A stretch of 64,000 bases of DNA from PALSA-612 sp963791225 (lineage in GTDB: Bacteria; Actinomycetota; Thermoleophilia; Gaiellales; Gaiellaceae), in assembly GCA_963791225.1 (NCBI GenBank), contig CAWBRV010000008.1, positions 310,001-374,000 on the forward strand, in the 5' to 3' direction. This document shows, in pieces, positions 35,999 to 44,655 of the stretch. The position numbers were made by a program, and so were the translations under genes. Positions within the stretch are counted from its first letter, which is position 1; every line of letters begins with the position of its first letter. Below the pieces are notes generated by a model that was given only the letters and a program-made list of their open reading frames with translations, was not told the DNA's origin and ran no database searches.

Positions 35999-36730
35999 GT
36001 GTCCAGGCGTGAGCAGACCGGGCTCGAGGACGAGCTCGGGCCGATCCTTCCCGGTCCCGGCGCGAGCGACTACGAGCGCTATATCCGCACGGACGATCTG
36101 CTCGCGCTGCAGAAGACGGAGGCCGAGCGCGCCCACCACGACGAGCTCCTGTTCCAGATCACGCACCAGTCGTCCGAGCTCTGGCTCAAGCTCGGCTCGA
36201 CCGAGATCGACACGGCCACGGCGCGCATCGGCGAGGGCGAGCTCCGGGCCGCGATCCGGCTCCTGCGTCGCGCGATCCTCTGCCTGAGGCTGATCACGGA
36301 GCAGCTCGACATGCTCGAGCTGATGTCCCCGTGGGAGTACACGTCAGGCGTCCGTCCCGAGCTCGGGCACGGCAGCGGCTTCGACTCACCAGGCTGGAAC
36401 GCGCTCCGCCGTTCGATCCCGACGGCGGGTGAGGCCTTCCAGACGCTCCGCCGCGCCGAGGGCCTGTCGATAACCGACGTCTACCGGCGTGCGCGCGAGC
36501 ACGAGGACCTGGCCGAGCTCGCGGAGACGCTGGTCGAGCTCGACGAGCGAGCCGGCGTCTGGCGCATCCGGCACCTGCGCGTCGTCGAGCGCATCATCGG
36601 CGGTGACGTCGTCGGCACGCAGGGAACGCCCGTGGAGCTCCTCGCCGGGCTCGTCCACCGGAAGTTCTTCCCCGAGCTCTGGGACGTGCGCAACGAGCTG
36701 ACCGAGCTCGCCAAGCAGGAAGAGGGCTAG
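35999..36730 (+). CDS. kynA: Tryptophan 2,3-dioxygenase
   Basis: A 243-residue heme dioxygenase that opens the indole ring of L-tryptophan to N-formylkynurenine. Family motifs: YERYIRTDDLLALQ, AHHDELLFQITHQSSELWLK, MLELMSPWEYTSG, GHGSGFDSPGWNALR, and the proximal heme His region IRHLRVVERIIGG with GTQGTPVELL and HRKFFPELWDVR. It is slightly shorter than the usual 260-280 residues. No other kynurenine gene is adjacent. The following methyltransferase begins 2 bases after its stop. Confidence 0.92.
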   Translation: MSRREQTGLEDELGPILPGPGASDYERYIRTDDLLALQKTEAERAHHDELLFQITHQSSELWLKLGSTEIDTATARIGEGELRAAIRLLRRAILCLRLITEQLDMLELMSPWEYTSGVRPELGHGSGFDSPGWNALRRSIPTAGEAFQTLRRAEGLSITDVYRRAREHEDLAELAETLVELDERAGVWRIRHLRVVERIIGGDVVGTQGTPVELLAGLVHRKFFPELWDVRNELTELAKQEEG

Positions 36731-36732
36731 CC

Positions 36733-37527
36733 GTGGCGTTCGAGGAGCTGAAGGAGCGGCAGCGGGTCGCCTGGGGAGCCGCGCCGTTCGAGAGAGTCGA
36801 GGGGACGATCGCGGTCATGCACGACGATCTCGTCCGCCGGCTCGCGCCACGCCGCGGAGAGCAGTGGCTCGACCTCGGCTGCGGGACCGGAGCCGTGGCG
36901 ATGCGCGCGGCCCGGGCCGGCGCAACCGTGACGGCGCTCGATCTCTCCGAGGTGATGGTCGAGACGGCCCGCCGCCGGGCAGAGGAGAAGGGCCTGTCGA
37001 TCTCCTACGACGTGGGCGACTGCGAGTCCCTGCCGTACGCCGACGGCTGCTTCGACGTCGTCTCGTCGTCGGTCGGCCTGATCTTCGCCCCCGATCAGCC
37101 CGCCGTCGCCCGCGAGCTGGCGCGAGTCGCGCGGCCGGGTGGTCGGCTCGGGCTGACGAGCTGGCCGCCGGTGGGACGGGTCGCGGACAGCATGCGCCTC
37201 GCGGGGCGCTTCCAGCCGCCCCTGCCCGAGGGGGCCGGCAACCCCTTCACGTGGGGAAACGAGTCGCAGGTCCGAGCGCTTCTCGGCGACGCGTTCCATC
37301 TCGACTTCCATCGTGGTGCCGCGATGCTGACCGGGGAGAGCGGCGAAGAGCTCTGGCAGTGCTTCGCCTCCGGTCTCGGGCCGACGAAAGTGCTTCTCGA
37401 CACGCTCGACGCCGAGCGGCGCGAAGAGTTCCACCGGGCGTCGGTCGCGCTCTACGAAGAGGATCGAGAAGGCCACTGGATCCGCCAGTCCCGCGAGTAC
37501 CTGCTCACGCTCGGCACGCGACTCTAG
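36733..37527 (+). CDS. Class I SAM-dependent methyltransferase, UbiE-like
   Basis: A 264-residue methyltransferase: WLDLGCGTGAVAMRAARAGA (motif I), TALDLSEVMVETARRRAEEK, VGDCESLPYADGCFDVVSSS and LARVARPGGRLGLTSWPP. The C-terminal region differs from the methyltransferase at 33.9 kb, so this is not a recent duplicate. It sits between kynA (2-base gap) and an M20 peptidase (adjacent), in what looks like one transcript. Substrate unknown. Confidence 0.9.
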   Translation: MAFEELKERQRVAWGAAPFERVEGTIAVMHDDLVRRLAPRRGEQWLDLGCGTGAVAMRAARAGATVTALDLSEVMVETARRRAEEKGLSISYDVGDCESLPYADGCFDVVSSSVGLIFAPDQPAVARELARVARPGGRLGLTSWPPVGRVADSMRLAGRFQPPLPEGAGNPFTWGNESQVRALLGDAFHLDFHRGAAMLTGESGEELWQCFASGLGPTKVLLDTLDAERREEFHRASVALYEEDREGHWIRQSREYLLTLGTRL

Positions 37528-37529
37528 TG

Positions 37530-38840
37530 GTGACGCAGACCCTGCGAGACGAGGTGACCGAGCTCCTGCAGGAGCTGATCCGGCTGAACACGGTCAACCC
37601 GCCCGGCAACGAGACGATCGCGGCAGAGCTGCTGCGCGACTACCTGGAGCCGTTCGGCGTCGAGTGCGAGCTGTACGCGCGCGTGCCCGAGCGGGCGAGC
37701 CTCGTCGCGCGCATCCCGGGCAGCGGCGACGGCCCGAGGCTCCTGCTCCTCTCCCATACGGACACGGTGCTCGCCGACCCGGCCGAGTGGACGGTCGACC
37801 CGTGGTCGGGCGAGCTGCGCGACGGCCACGTGTGGGGTCGCGGCGCCCTCGACATGAAGGGTCAGGTCGCGGCGAGTGCCGTCGCGATGGCGTCGCTCGC
37901 CCGTGAGGGGTTCCGTCCGCGCGGCGACCTGATCTTCGCGGCCACGGCCGACGAGGAGGTGGGCGACGACCCCGACTTCGGGCTCTCGTGGCTCTGCCGC
38001 GAGCATCCCGAGGCGGTGCGGGCCGAGTACGCCGTCAACGAAGGCGCCGGCGACCGTGTCGTCGTCGGCGGCCGGGTCTTCTACCTCTGCGCGACGGCCG
38101 AGAAGATGAGCTCGCCCTTCGTCCTGCGCGTGCACGGCCGCAGCGGCCATGCCTCGCTGCCCTCGATCGCCGACAACGCGCTCGTCAAGGCCGCCGGACT
38201 GATCGAGCGCCTCGCCGATCTCGACCCCGAGCCGGAGCTGATCCCGGAGGTGGCCGCGTTCCTCGAGATCGTCTGCGGGTCGGCGCCGGCCGCGGGCGAT
38301 GCGCTCGAGGCCGCGCGCGCCGTCGACCCGGCCGCGGCGGTGATGATCGAAGCCCTGCTCTCCCTCACCGTCTCGCCGACGATGATCACCGCCTCGCACA
38401 AGCGGAACGTGATCCCGGCGCTGACCGAGGTGACCGTCGACTGCCGCCTCCTCCCCGGCCAGACACAGGCGGCCGTCGAGCCCGGCCTACGGGCATGGCT
38501 CGGCGACGGCGACTACGAGATCGTCTGGCGTGAGGGCCAGGGCGGCACGCGCTCGGCCATGCAGACGCCGCTCTGGGCGGCCGCCGAATCGTTCGTCGCC
38601 GAGGTCGAGCCCGGCGCCCGAGTGGCGCCGATCTGCGTCGCGGGCTTCACCGACAGCCACTGGCTGCGCGAGGCGTTCGGCACGGTCGCGTACGGCTTCT
38701 TCCCGGTCAAGGCGATGGACCCCGACCTGGCCGCGCGCCTCGTTCACTCCGCGGACGAACGGGCAGACGTCGACGACCTCGAGCTCGGCGCGCGCTTCCT
38801 GCGCCACGCCGCGGGGGCGGTCGGCGCCGCCGGTCGCTAG
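37530..38840 (+). CDS. M20 family metallopeptidase (ArgE/DapE-like)
   Basis: A 436-residue zinc amidohydrolase: LLLLSHTDTVLADP (first His), GRGALDMKGQVAAS (bridging Asp), FAATADEEVGDD (catalytic and ligand Glu), dimerisation domain with LRVHGRSGHASLP, and a final TDSHWLREAFG. It removes acyl groups or cleaves dipeptides; substrate cannot be told. Two adjacent GTG codons (37527, 37530) could start it. It ends one base from the opposing sortase-fusion gene. Confidence 0.88.
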   Translation: MTQTLRDEVTELLQELIRLNTVNPPGNETIAAELLRDYLEPFGVECELYARVPERASLVARIPGSGDGPRLLLLSHTDTVLADPAEWTVDPWSGELRDGHVWGRGALDMKGQVAASAVAMASLAREGFRPRGDLIFAATADEEVGDDPDFGLSWLCREHPEAVRAEYAVNEGAGDRVVVGGRVFYLCATAEKMSSPFVLRVHGRSGHASLPSIADNALVKAAGLIERLADLDPEPELIPEVAAFLEIVCGSAPAAGDALEAARAVDPAAAVMIEALLSLTVSPTMITASHKRNVIPALTEVTVDCRLLPGQTQAAVEPGLRAWLGDGDYEIVWREGQGGTRSAMQTPLWAAAESFVAEVEPGARVAPICVAGFTDSHWLREAFGTVAYGFFPVKAMDPDLAARLVHSADERADVDDLELGARFLRHAAGAVGAAGR

Positions 38841-38841
38841 C

Positions 38842-41575
38842 TCAGCCGGGAGTAGCCGTCAGGACGATGTTGTCGCGGTAGTGACCGGCCGCCTGGAGGA
38901 ACGGGCCGCCGCAGGTGACGAGGACGAGCCGGGCCTTGCCCTGCTTCGACCAGACGTCGGTGGGCAGCTTGCTCTTCAGGTAGCTCTTGACCGACTGGAC
39001 CTTGTACGTGAACGTGCGGCCGCCGGAGGTCGTGACCACGACCTTGTCGCCCGGCTTCGCGTCCTTGACGTGGAAGAACGCACCGGCGCCGCCGGCGGCG
39101 CTGTCGACGTGGCCGGCGATCAGCACGGAGCCCGACTTGTCGCCCGGCTGCGCCCCGTCGATCCACCAGGCGGTACGGTGGATGTCGGGCGAAACGCCGA
39201 GGATGCCCTTGCCGACGTCGATGCCGACCGGCAGCACGGGCGAGTCGATGTTCACGGCCGCGATCTTGACGTGCGTCGGCGCGAGGACCGACGCCGAGCG
39301 GTGCCGGACGAGGCGGGTCACGTCACCGCGGCCGGTGATGATCAGCGGCGCGGCGAGCGAGACCTCGGACTGCTCCGTGCAGGTCGTCTGCACGGCCTTG
39401 ATCAGCGCCGAGCCTTCGATCGCCTCGCGGAAGACGTAGAAGCCCGCCTTCGCGATCTTGATCGGCGGCGACGTGTACGTCCCGTCGCCCTTTGCCGTGA
39501 AGGACGTCTTCCCCGCGGGCGTGCCAGAGCAGCCGATCGACGCGCGGGTCGAGAACGGCCCGTAGAGCGTCACCTCGACCGTGGCGGCCGTGCTGCCGAG
39601 CCCCTTGACCGTCACCTTGTCGGTCAGGCCGGCTCCGGGCTTCGCGACCTCGTCGGTCACCTGCGTGGAGAGCGTGGGTGAGGAATGCGCGAGCGTCGTC
39701 TCGGCAGACGCCGCGCACGGGGCGGTGAACGCGGCGTACGCGGGCGTGTCCGCGATCGACTCCTGGTAGGTGTAGTAGCCGGCCTTCGTCAGCTTGACCG
39801 GGGCCGTCGTGTAGGTGCCGTCGCCCTTCGCCGTGAACGTGCCCTGCCAGAACGGCGTGCCGGTGCACTTGATCGCGCCCGTCGACGGGTACGGCCCGTA
39901 GAGCGCCGCCTTGACCGAGGCCTGGAGGACTCCGAGGCCCGAGATCGTCACCTTGTCCGTGATCGTCGCGCCGGGAGCCGTCTGCTGCGTGCTCACCTGC
40001 GTGACGAGCTTCGGCTGCCCGGTCACGATGGCCGTCTCGGCCGTGTCGGCGCAGGCCGTCTGGGCGGCGCGCACGAAGCCGGAGGCGGCGATCGACTCGC
40101 GGTAGGTGTAGTAGCCGGGGATCTGCACGGTGGCGGCCTCGGTGGTGTAGGTGCCGTCGGCGGTGACCGGGATCGTCCCCGTCCAGGCGGGGGTGCCCGT
40201 GCAGGTGATCGCCGCGCGGGTCGGGAACGGCCCGTAGAGCGCCGCCGTCACGGTCGCGGACTCGCCGTTCAGGCCCGTGACCTTGACCGTGTCCGTGATG
40301 GTCGCGCCGGGGAGCACGCTCTGCGAGCTGACGGTCGTGACGACGGCCGGCTGGGTGTCGACCCGGAAACGCTCGCTCGGGGCGTTGCACGGCGTCGTCA
40401 GCCCGATCGTGCTCGCATCACCGGGGACGGTCTCCTGGTAGGCGTACCAGCCGGGCGCCTTGATCGCCACCGCGGTCGTCGTGAAGGTGCCGTTCCCCTT
40501 CGCCGTGAGCGTTCCCTGCGAGACGGGCGTGCCGGTGCAGGCGATCGCGCCGGGGGTGCGCTCGGGGCCGTAGATCCGGACCTGGATCGTTCCGTTCCAG
40601 CCCGAGCGGGCGTTCGAGATCGTCACCTTGTCCTGGCTCGTCTTCCCGACGAGAAGGGCGGCCGGCGCGGCGGCCGTCGAGACCTTGATCTGCGACCTTC
40701 GACGCGGTGCCGGTCCCCGAATCGGAGACTGTCTGCGAGGCAGGCAGGACGAGTCGCTGCCCGTTCGCCGCGGCGGCCGCGGACGTCGGAACGAAGACGC
40801 GCGGCAGCGTCGACGGGAGCGCCGAGGACGAGGCGGAGACCTTGAGCGCGCCGCCGCTCGGCGTCAGCGTCACCTTGGCGACACCGGAGTCGTCGGTCTT
40901 CGAGGGCTTGGACACGTCGGTCGCTCCGGTGGTGGAGATGGTGACTGGGAGGTTCGGAACAGCGGCGCCGCCCGCGGCGAGCACGCGGACGGTCGCGGTC
41001 ACGGCGGTGCCGACCTTGGGCGCCCCCGGCACGCTCACGACGACCTTGTAGGGCCCGTGGAACTTTGCCGCGGCCTTGGCGATCTGGTCGTAGAGCGATC
41101 GGGCCTTGGAGCCGAGCACCGATGGGCTGACCTCGCCCGGCCGCGCGTCGTCTATCTGCCCGTGGACGTAGAGCATGACGGCGGCGGCCTGGTCGGGGTC
41201 GTTGCTGCGCCCGTAGACCCAGATCGCATACGCGATGCGCTGCTGGTTCGGGAACGGTACGGCTCCGCCGCTCTTGTTGCGCAGGTTCCCGCTCGTGTCC
41301 TCCTTGTACTTGTAGGACGGTCCCGGGTACCAGAAGCGCAGGTCGATGCAGTAGGAGTGCGTCCCGCCGGGGATCGCATTCTTGAAGTCGCCGAACCAGC
41401 GGGTGCCGAAGCTGTAGGTCTGGTAGTAGCCGACTCCCGTGGTGCCGCAGATGTCCTTCGTGCCGCTGACGCAGGGATCCTTCGGGTTCGGCGGCACGCC
41501 AGCGACCGCCACCGGAACGGCGACGAAAGCCGCGGCGCAGGCGACGACGCAGAGACCTCGTCCGACCAGACCCAC
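38842..41575 (-). CDS. Exported multidomain protein: thioester-like head, Ig-like domain, four repeats, C-terminal sortase domain (one frameshift)
   Basis: About 910 residues after bridging one extra base near 40690. Signal peptide (1-26); a head domain (about 30-165) with SYCIDLRFW (Cys76) and DQAAAVMLYVHG (Gln129), the Cys/Gln pair and order seen in thioester (TQXA/TED-like) adhesin domains; an Ig-like segment (about 175-265); four repeats of about 105 residues, each with LYGPF, CTGTP, GDGTYTT and AGYYTYRES-type blocks and two Cys; and a class F-like sortase domain with AGHVDSAAGG (His), LVLVTCGGPF (Cys, 23rd from the end) and HYRDNIVL (Arg). Repeats and sortase are in one uninterrupted frame. 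No membrane anchor or LPXTG signal follows. Function is inferred: cell-surface attachment with a built-in transpeptidase. Confidence 0.8.
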
Positions 41576-41583
41576 CGGAGTCG

Positions 41584-41589
41584 ATCATA
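41584..41589 (-). promoter_or_regulatory. -10 box for the sortase-fusion gene
   Basis: TATGAT on the minus strand, 8 bases before the GTG at 41575; the divergent DUF1385 gene has its own box 31 bases further on. Confidence 0.4.
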
Positions 41590-41619
41590 TGCGCGTTCGG
41601 CGGATGGCGGAGATCTCGC

Positions 41620-41625
41620 TAGGCT
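41620..41625 (+). promoter_or_regulatory. -10 box of leaderless promoter, DUF1385 gene
   Basis: TAGGCT, 7 bases before the ATG at 41633. Confidence 0.42.
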
Positions 41626-41632
41626 GACCCGG

Positions 41633-42424
41633 ATGGACGAGAAGAAGCTCCGCCTCGGCGGCATGGCGCTCGCGAACGGAGTGCTCGTCCACGGGCCGAC
41701 CTCGTGGGCCTGCGCCGTCAGGACGGCGGCCGGGACGCTGAAGGTCGCGTCGGGGCCGAAGCCACGGATCGCGGTGTCGTCCGAGTTGCCGCTCCTGCGC
41801 GGGCCGGCCCGTCTGCTCGAGGCGATGCTGGTGTTGCCGCGCGTCCGCCGCGAGTTGCCCGAGGCGCGGTTTGCCTTCGAGCGGCGCAACGTGCTCGCGG
41901 CCATGGCCGCCGCAGGCGTCGCGTCCCGTGCGATCCGCCAGTCCTCGCGCCTGTCGCCGGTGGCGCAGGAGCTCGTCGGCGGCGTGATCTCGCTCGCCCC
42001 GGCACTGATCGCGCTCCGCGGCGGCGAGCTGGCCGCCTACCACGGCGCCGAGCACATCTCGATCGGCACCTACGAGCACGGCCCCGGCGCCGAGAAGGAG
42101 CACGAGCGCTGCGGCTCGCATCTGGTCGGGCCGCTGATTCTCGCCTCCGCGGCCGGCGCCGGCCTGGCCTCGCGCGTCCCCGAGCGGATGCGCAAGCCGG
42201 CCTCGCTCGTCGCCTCGCTCGGCGCGTTCGCTGCTTCGACGGAGATCTTCGGCTGGATGGTGCGCAACCCGGCGAATCCGCTGGCACGGGTGCTCGCGTG
42301 GCCCGGCACGGAGCTCCAGACCCGGGTCGCGACGGCAGAACCGTCGCCGGCGCAGGTCGAGGTCGCGCAGGCCGCGCTCGACGCGTGCCTGGAGCGCGAG
42401 CGTGCCGCCGTCGTCACCGCGTAG
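41633..42424 (+). CDS. DUF1385 membrane protein (YqhQ-like)
   Basis: A 263-residue protein of the DUF1385 family of unknown function. It has the opening LRLGGMALANGVLVHGP, the central AAYHGAEHISIGTYEHG (His-x-x-Glu-His core of the family) and HERCGSHLVGPLILASA, plus three or four hydrophobic helices. The neighbouring pncB gene begins inside its last codons (23-base overlap), implying co-expression. Confidence 0.85.
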   Translation: MDEKKLRLGGMALANGVLVHGPTSWACAVRTAAGTLKVASGPKPRIAVSSELPLLRGPARLLEAMLVLPRVRRELPEARFAFERRNVLAAMAAAGVASRAIRQSSRLSPVAQELVGGVISLAPALIALRGGELAAYHGAEHISIGTYEHGPGAEKEHERCGSHLVGPLILASAAGAGLASRVPERMRKPASLVASLGAFAASTEIFGWMVRNPANPLARVLAWPGTELQTRVATAEPSPAQVEVAQAALDACLERERAAVVTA

Positions 42425-43472
42425 GGACAGGCTCCCCCCGGAGATCTTCGACCTGCCGGTCGAGAAGATGAAGGCGGGCTACTACTCGGACGCCTACTTC
42501 AACTTCGCGCGCGAGACGCTGATCGCCGACGGCCGCAACCCGCGGGTCGTGACGCAGGTGTTCCAGAAGCACGGCTCCGTGCTCGGCGGCATGGACGAGG
42601 CGATCGCGATCCTCAAGCTCTGTTCCCACGGCTTCGACAAGCTCGAGGTGAAGGCGCTGCACGACGGAGACGACGTCGCCCCCTGGGAGACGGTGATGAC
42701 GATCGAGGGCGACTACACCCTGTTCGCGCACCTGGAGACGGTCTACCTGGGGGTGCTCGCCAGGCGCACGCTGATCTCGACCAACGTCCGGCGGGTCGTC
42801 GATGCGGCCAACGGCAAGCCGATCCTCTTCTTCCCGGCCCGGCACGACCACCACCACGTCCAGACGGGCGACGGCTACGCGGCCCACGTTGCAGGCGCGA
42901 TCGGCGTCTCGACGGACGCGCAGTCGTCCTGGTGGGGCGGCCGCGGGCTCGGAACCGTGCCGCACGGGCTGATCGCGGCCTACGGCGGCGACACCGTGCT
43001 GGCCGCGCGGCGCTTCGCCGACTGGGCGCCGGCCGACCTGAGCATCGTCGCGCTGGTCGACTTCGAGAACGACTCGGTGCGGACGTCGCTCGACGTCGCG
43101 CGGGCGCTCGGCGATCGCCTCTGGGGCGTCCGGCTCGACACGTCGCGAACGCTCGTCGACCGGTCGCTGTGGGACGAGATGGGCGATTTCGACCCGCGCG
43201 GCGTCAACGAGCGGCTCGTCCAACGCGTACGCGAGGCGCTCGACGGCGAGGGGTTCGACCGTGTGAAGATCGTCGTCTCGGGCGGCTTCGACGTCGAGCG
43301 GATCAGGGATTTCGAGGCGAAGGGCGTGCCGGTCGACTCCTACGGCGTCGGCTCGACGCTGATCCGCGGCGAGAACGACTTCACCTCGGACGTCGTCATG
43401 GTCGACGGGGAACCGTGCGCCAAGGTCGGCCGTTGGCTCCGCCCGAACCCTCGCCTCGAACCCGTGCCCTGA
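42402..43472 (+). CDS. pncB: Nicotinate phosphoribosyltransferase
   Basis: A 356-residue enzyme of NAD salvage that joins nicotinate and PRPP. Recognisable parts are KAGYYSDAYFNFARETLIAD (the YxSDxYF motif), FAHLETVYLGVLARRT, FFPARHDHHHVQTGDGYAAH, TVPHGLIAAYGGD, LVDFENDS, GVRLDTSR and KIVVSGGFDVERI with GVPVDSYGVGSTL. The GTG at 42402 is upstream of the family N-terminus and overlaps the DUF1385 gene. Confidence 0.9.
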   Translation: MPPSSPRRDRLPPEIFDLPVEKMKAGYYSDAYFNFARETLIADGRNPRVVTQVFQKHGSVLGGMDEAIAILKLCSHGFDKLEVKALHDGDDVAPWETVMTIEGDYTLFAHLETVYLGVLARRTLISTNVRRVVDAANGKPILFFPARHDHHHVQTGDGYAAHVAGAIGVSTDAQSSWWGGRGLGTVPHGLIAAYGGDTVLAARRFADWAPADLSIVALVDFENDSVRTSLDVARALGDRLWGVRLDTSRTLVDRSLWDEMGDFDPRGVNERLVQRVREALDGEGFDRVKIVVSGGFDVERIRDFEAKGVPVDSYGVGSTLIRGENDFTSDVVMVDGEPCAKVGRWLRPNPRLEPVP

Positions 43473-43481
43473 GCCCGCCGA

Positions 43482-43510
43482 TTGACCCCGGTCTCGCCCG
43501 GCCTTACGAT
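43482..43510 (+). promoter_or_regulatory. Sigma70-type promoter with leader
   Basis: TTGACC (43482-43487), a 17-base spacer, and TACGAT (43505-43510). Transcription would start about 43517, 20 bases before the ATG at 43537. It is the best-formed -35/-10 pair I see in the window and drives the unrecognised two-gene unit. Confidence 0.6.
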
Positions 43511-43536
43511 CGCCGCGCCGCCGGTACAACGGATCC

Positions 43537-44655
43537 ATGCCCACTGTCACAGCAGACTCCCCTGTCTCGCTGATCGAGGGAATCGGCCCGCAGATCGCGG
43601 CCCGGCTCGCGGACTGCGGCGTCTACACGATCTTCGACCTGCTGCGGGCTTCACCGCCGACGATCCATGCCATGGTCTCGGACAGGGCCTCCCTCGAGCA
43701 GGCGGCGGCGTGGCGGGCAATGGCGGTTCTCCTCCAGGTCGAAACGATGACCACCGACTGGGCCGAGGTCCTGGTGCAAGGCGGTGTCATGACACCATCG
43801 GAGCTGTGCGCGCGGTCGCACGCCGACCTGGCGCAGATCCTGGCCGACGGCCGCCAGGCAGGGCTGTCGCCTGACGAGCTGGACACGTCGACACTCGAGG
43901 AGTTGCGGGTCGACGCGGCCGTCCTGGCGCACACGGGCGCGGTGGACGTCACACTGCGCGACGACGCCGGTGCGGCCGTGGAAGGCGCAGAGGCCCGCGT
44001 CGGCGGGCTGACGGCCCGATCGGATCCGCGCGGACGGTTCCGGATCGCCCGGATCCGGCTCGGTCAGCGGCAGACGCTCGTCGTCAGCCATCCCGACTTC
44101 CGCCTGCTGACGCACGATCTGGCCGTGCTGAACATCGACTACCGGGACGTGGCGGTCACCGTGCTACAGCTCGAGCGGGTCGCGGCAGGCGCCGCAGCGC
44201 AGGCGAGCACGCGCCTGAGCGAGTACGACGGCGACATGCTGCCGGAGCTGGCCGCCGACTCGTTCGCGACGGAGGCCCGCGGCGCGGGAGAGCTTCGCGA
44301 CGGCGATCTACTCGTCCTCCGCAGCGTCTACGCCGACGGCACGACGGCCCAGCTGACGTCCAAGTTCCTGGACTGGGAGGACGGGCGGTTCATCGCAATC
44401 AGCTTTCGCGTTCCGGTCGCAGGCCTGCCTGCCGGCTCGGCCCTCCACGATCACTTCATTCTCCGCGCCGGAGCGTTCACGAAGGTTCGGATGCACGCGA
44501 CGCGACTCGAGATCTTCAAGGCGATGCGCCGCGTGCAGAAGCGTCTGAGCGGAAGGCCGCGGCCCCAGACGGCGATGGAACACGATGCCGCGTTGCGGGA
44601 GTACGTGCAGCTTCTGGCCGAGGAGCGCCGCAGGTCGGGGGGTGAGCAGGGGTGA
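43537..44655 (+). CDS. Helix-hairpin-helix / carboxypeptidase-regulatory-like protein of unknown function
   Basis: A 372-residue protein without a signal peptide. Residues 10-45 (SLIEGIGPQIAARLADCGVY, TIFDLL) form a DUF4332-like helix-hairpin-helix unit, and a second helical block follows. Residues about 133-205 (VDVTLRDDAGAAVEGAEARV, DPRGRFRIARI) look like a carboxypeptidase regulatory-like beta domain. The C-terminal 150 residues (DGDLLVLRSVYADGTTAQLT, HDHFILRAGAFTKVRMHATR) are not recognised. It has its own promoter and overlaps the next gene (GTGA), so the pair acts together. I do not assign a function. Confidence 0.7.
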   Translation: MPTVTADSPVSLIEGIGPQIAARLADCGVYTIFDLLRASPPTIHAMVSDRASLEQAAAWRAMAVLLQVETMTTDWAEVLVQGGVMTPSELCARSHADLAQILADGRQAGLSPDELDTSTLEELRVDAAVLAHTGAVDVTLRDDAGAAVEGAEARVGGLTARSDPRGRFRIARIRLGQRQTLVVSHPDFRLLTHDLAVLNIDYRDVAVTVLQLERVAAGAAAQASTRLSEYDGDMLPELAADSFATEARGAGELRDGDLLVLRSVYADGTTAQLTSKFLDWEDGRFIAISFRVPVAGLPAGSALHDHFILRAGAFTKVRMHATRLEIFKAMRRVQKRLSGRPRPQTAMEHDAALREYVQLLAEERRRSGGEQG

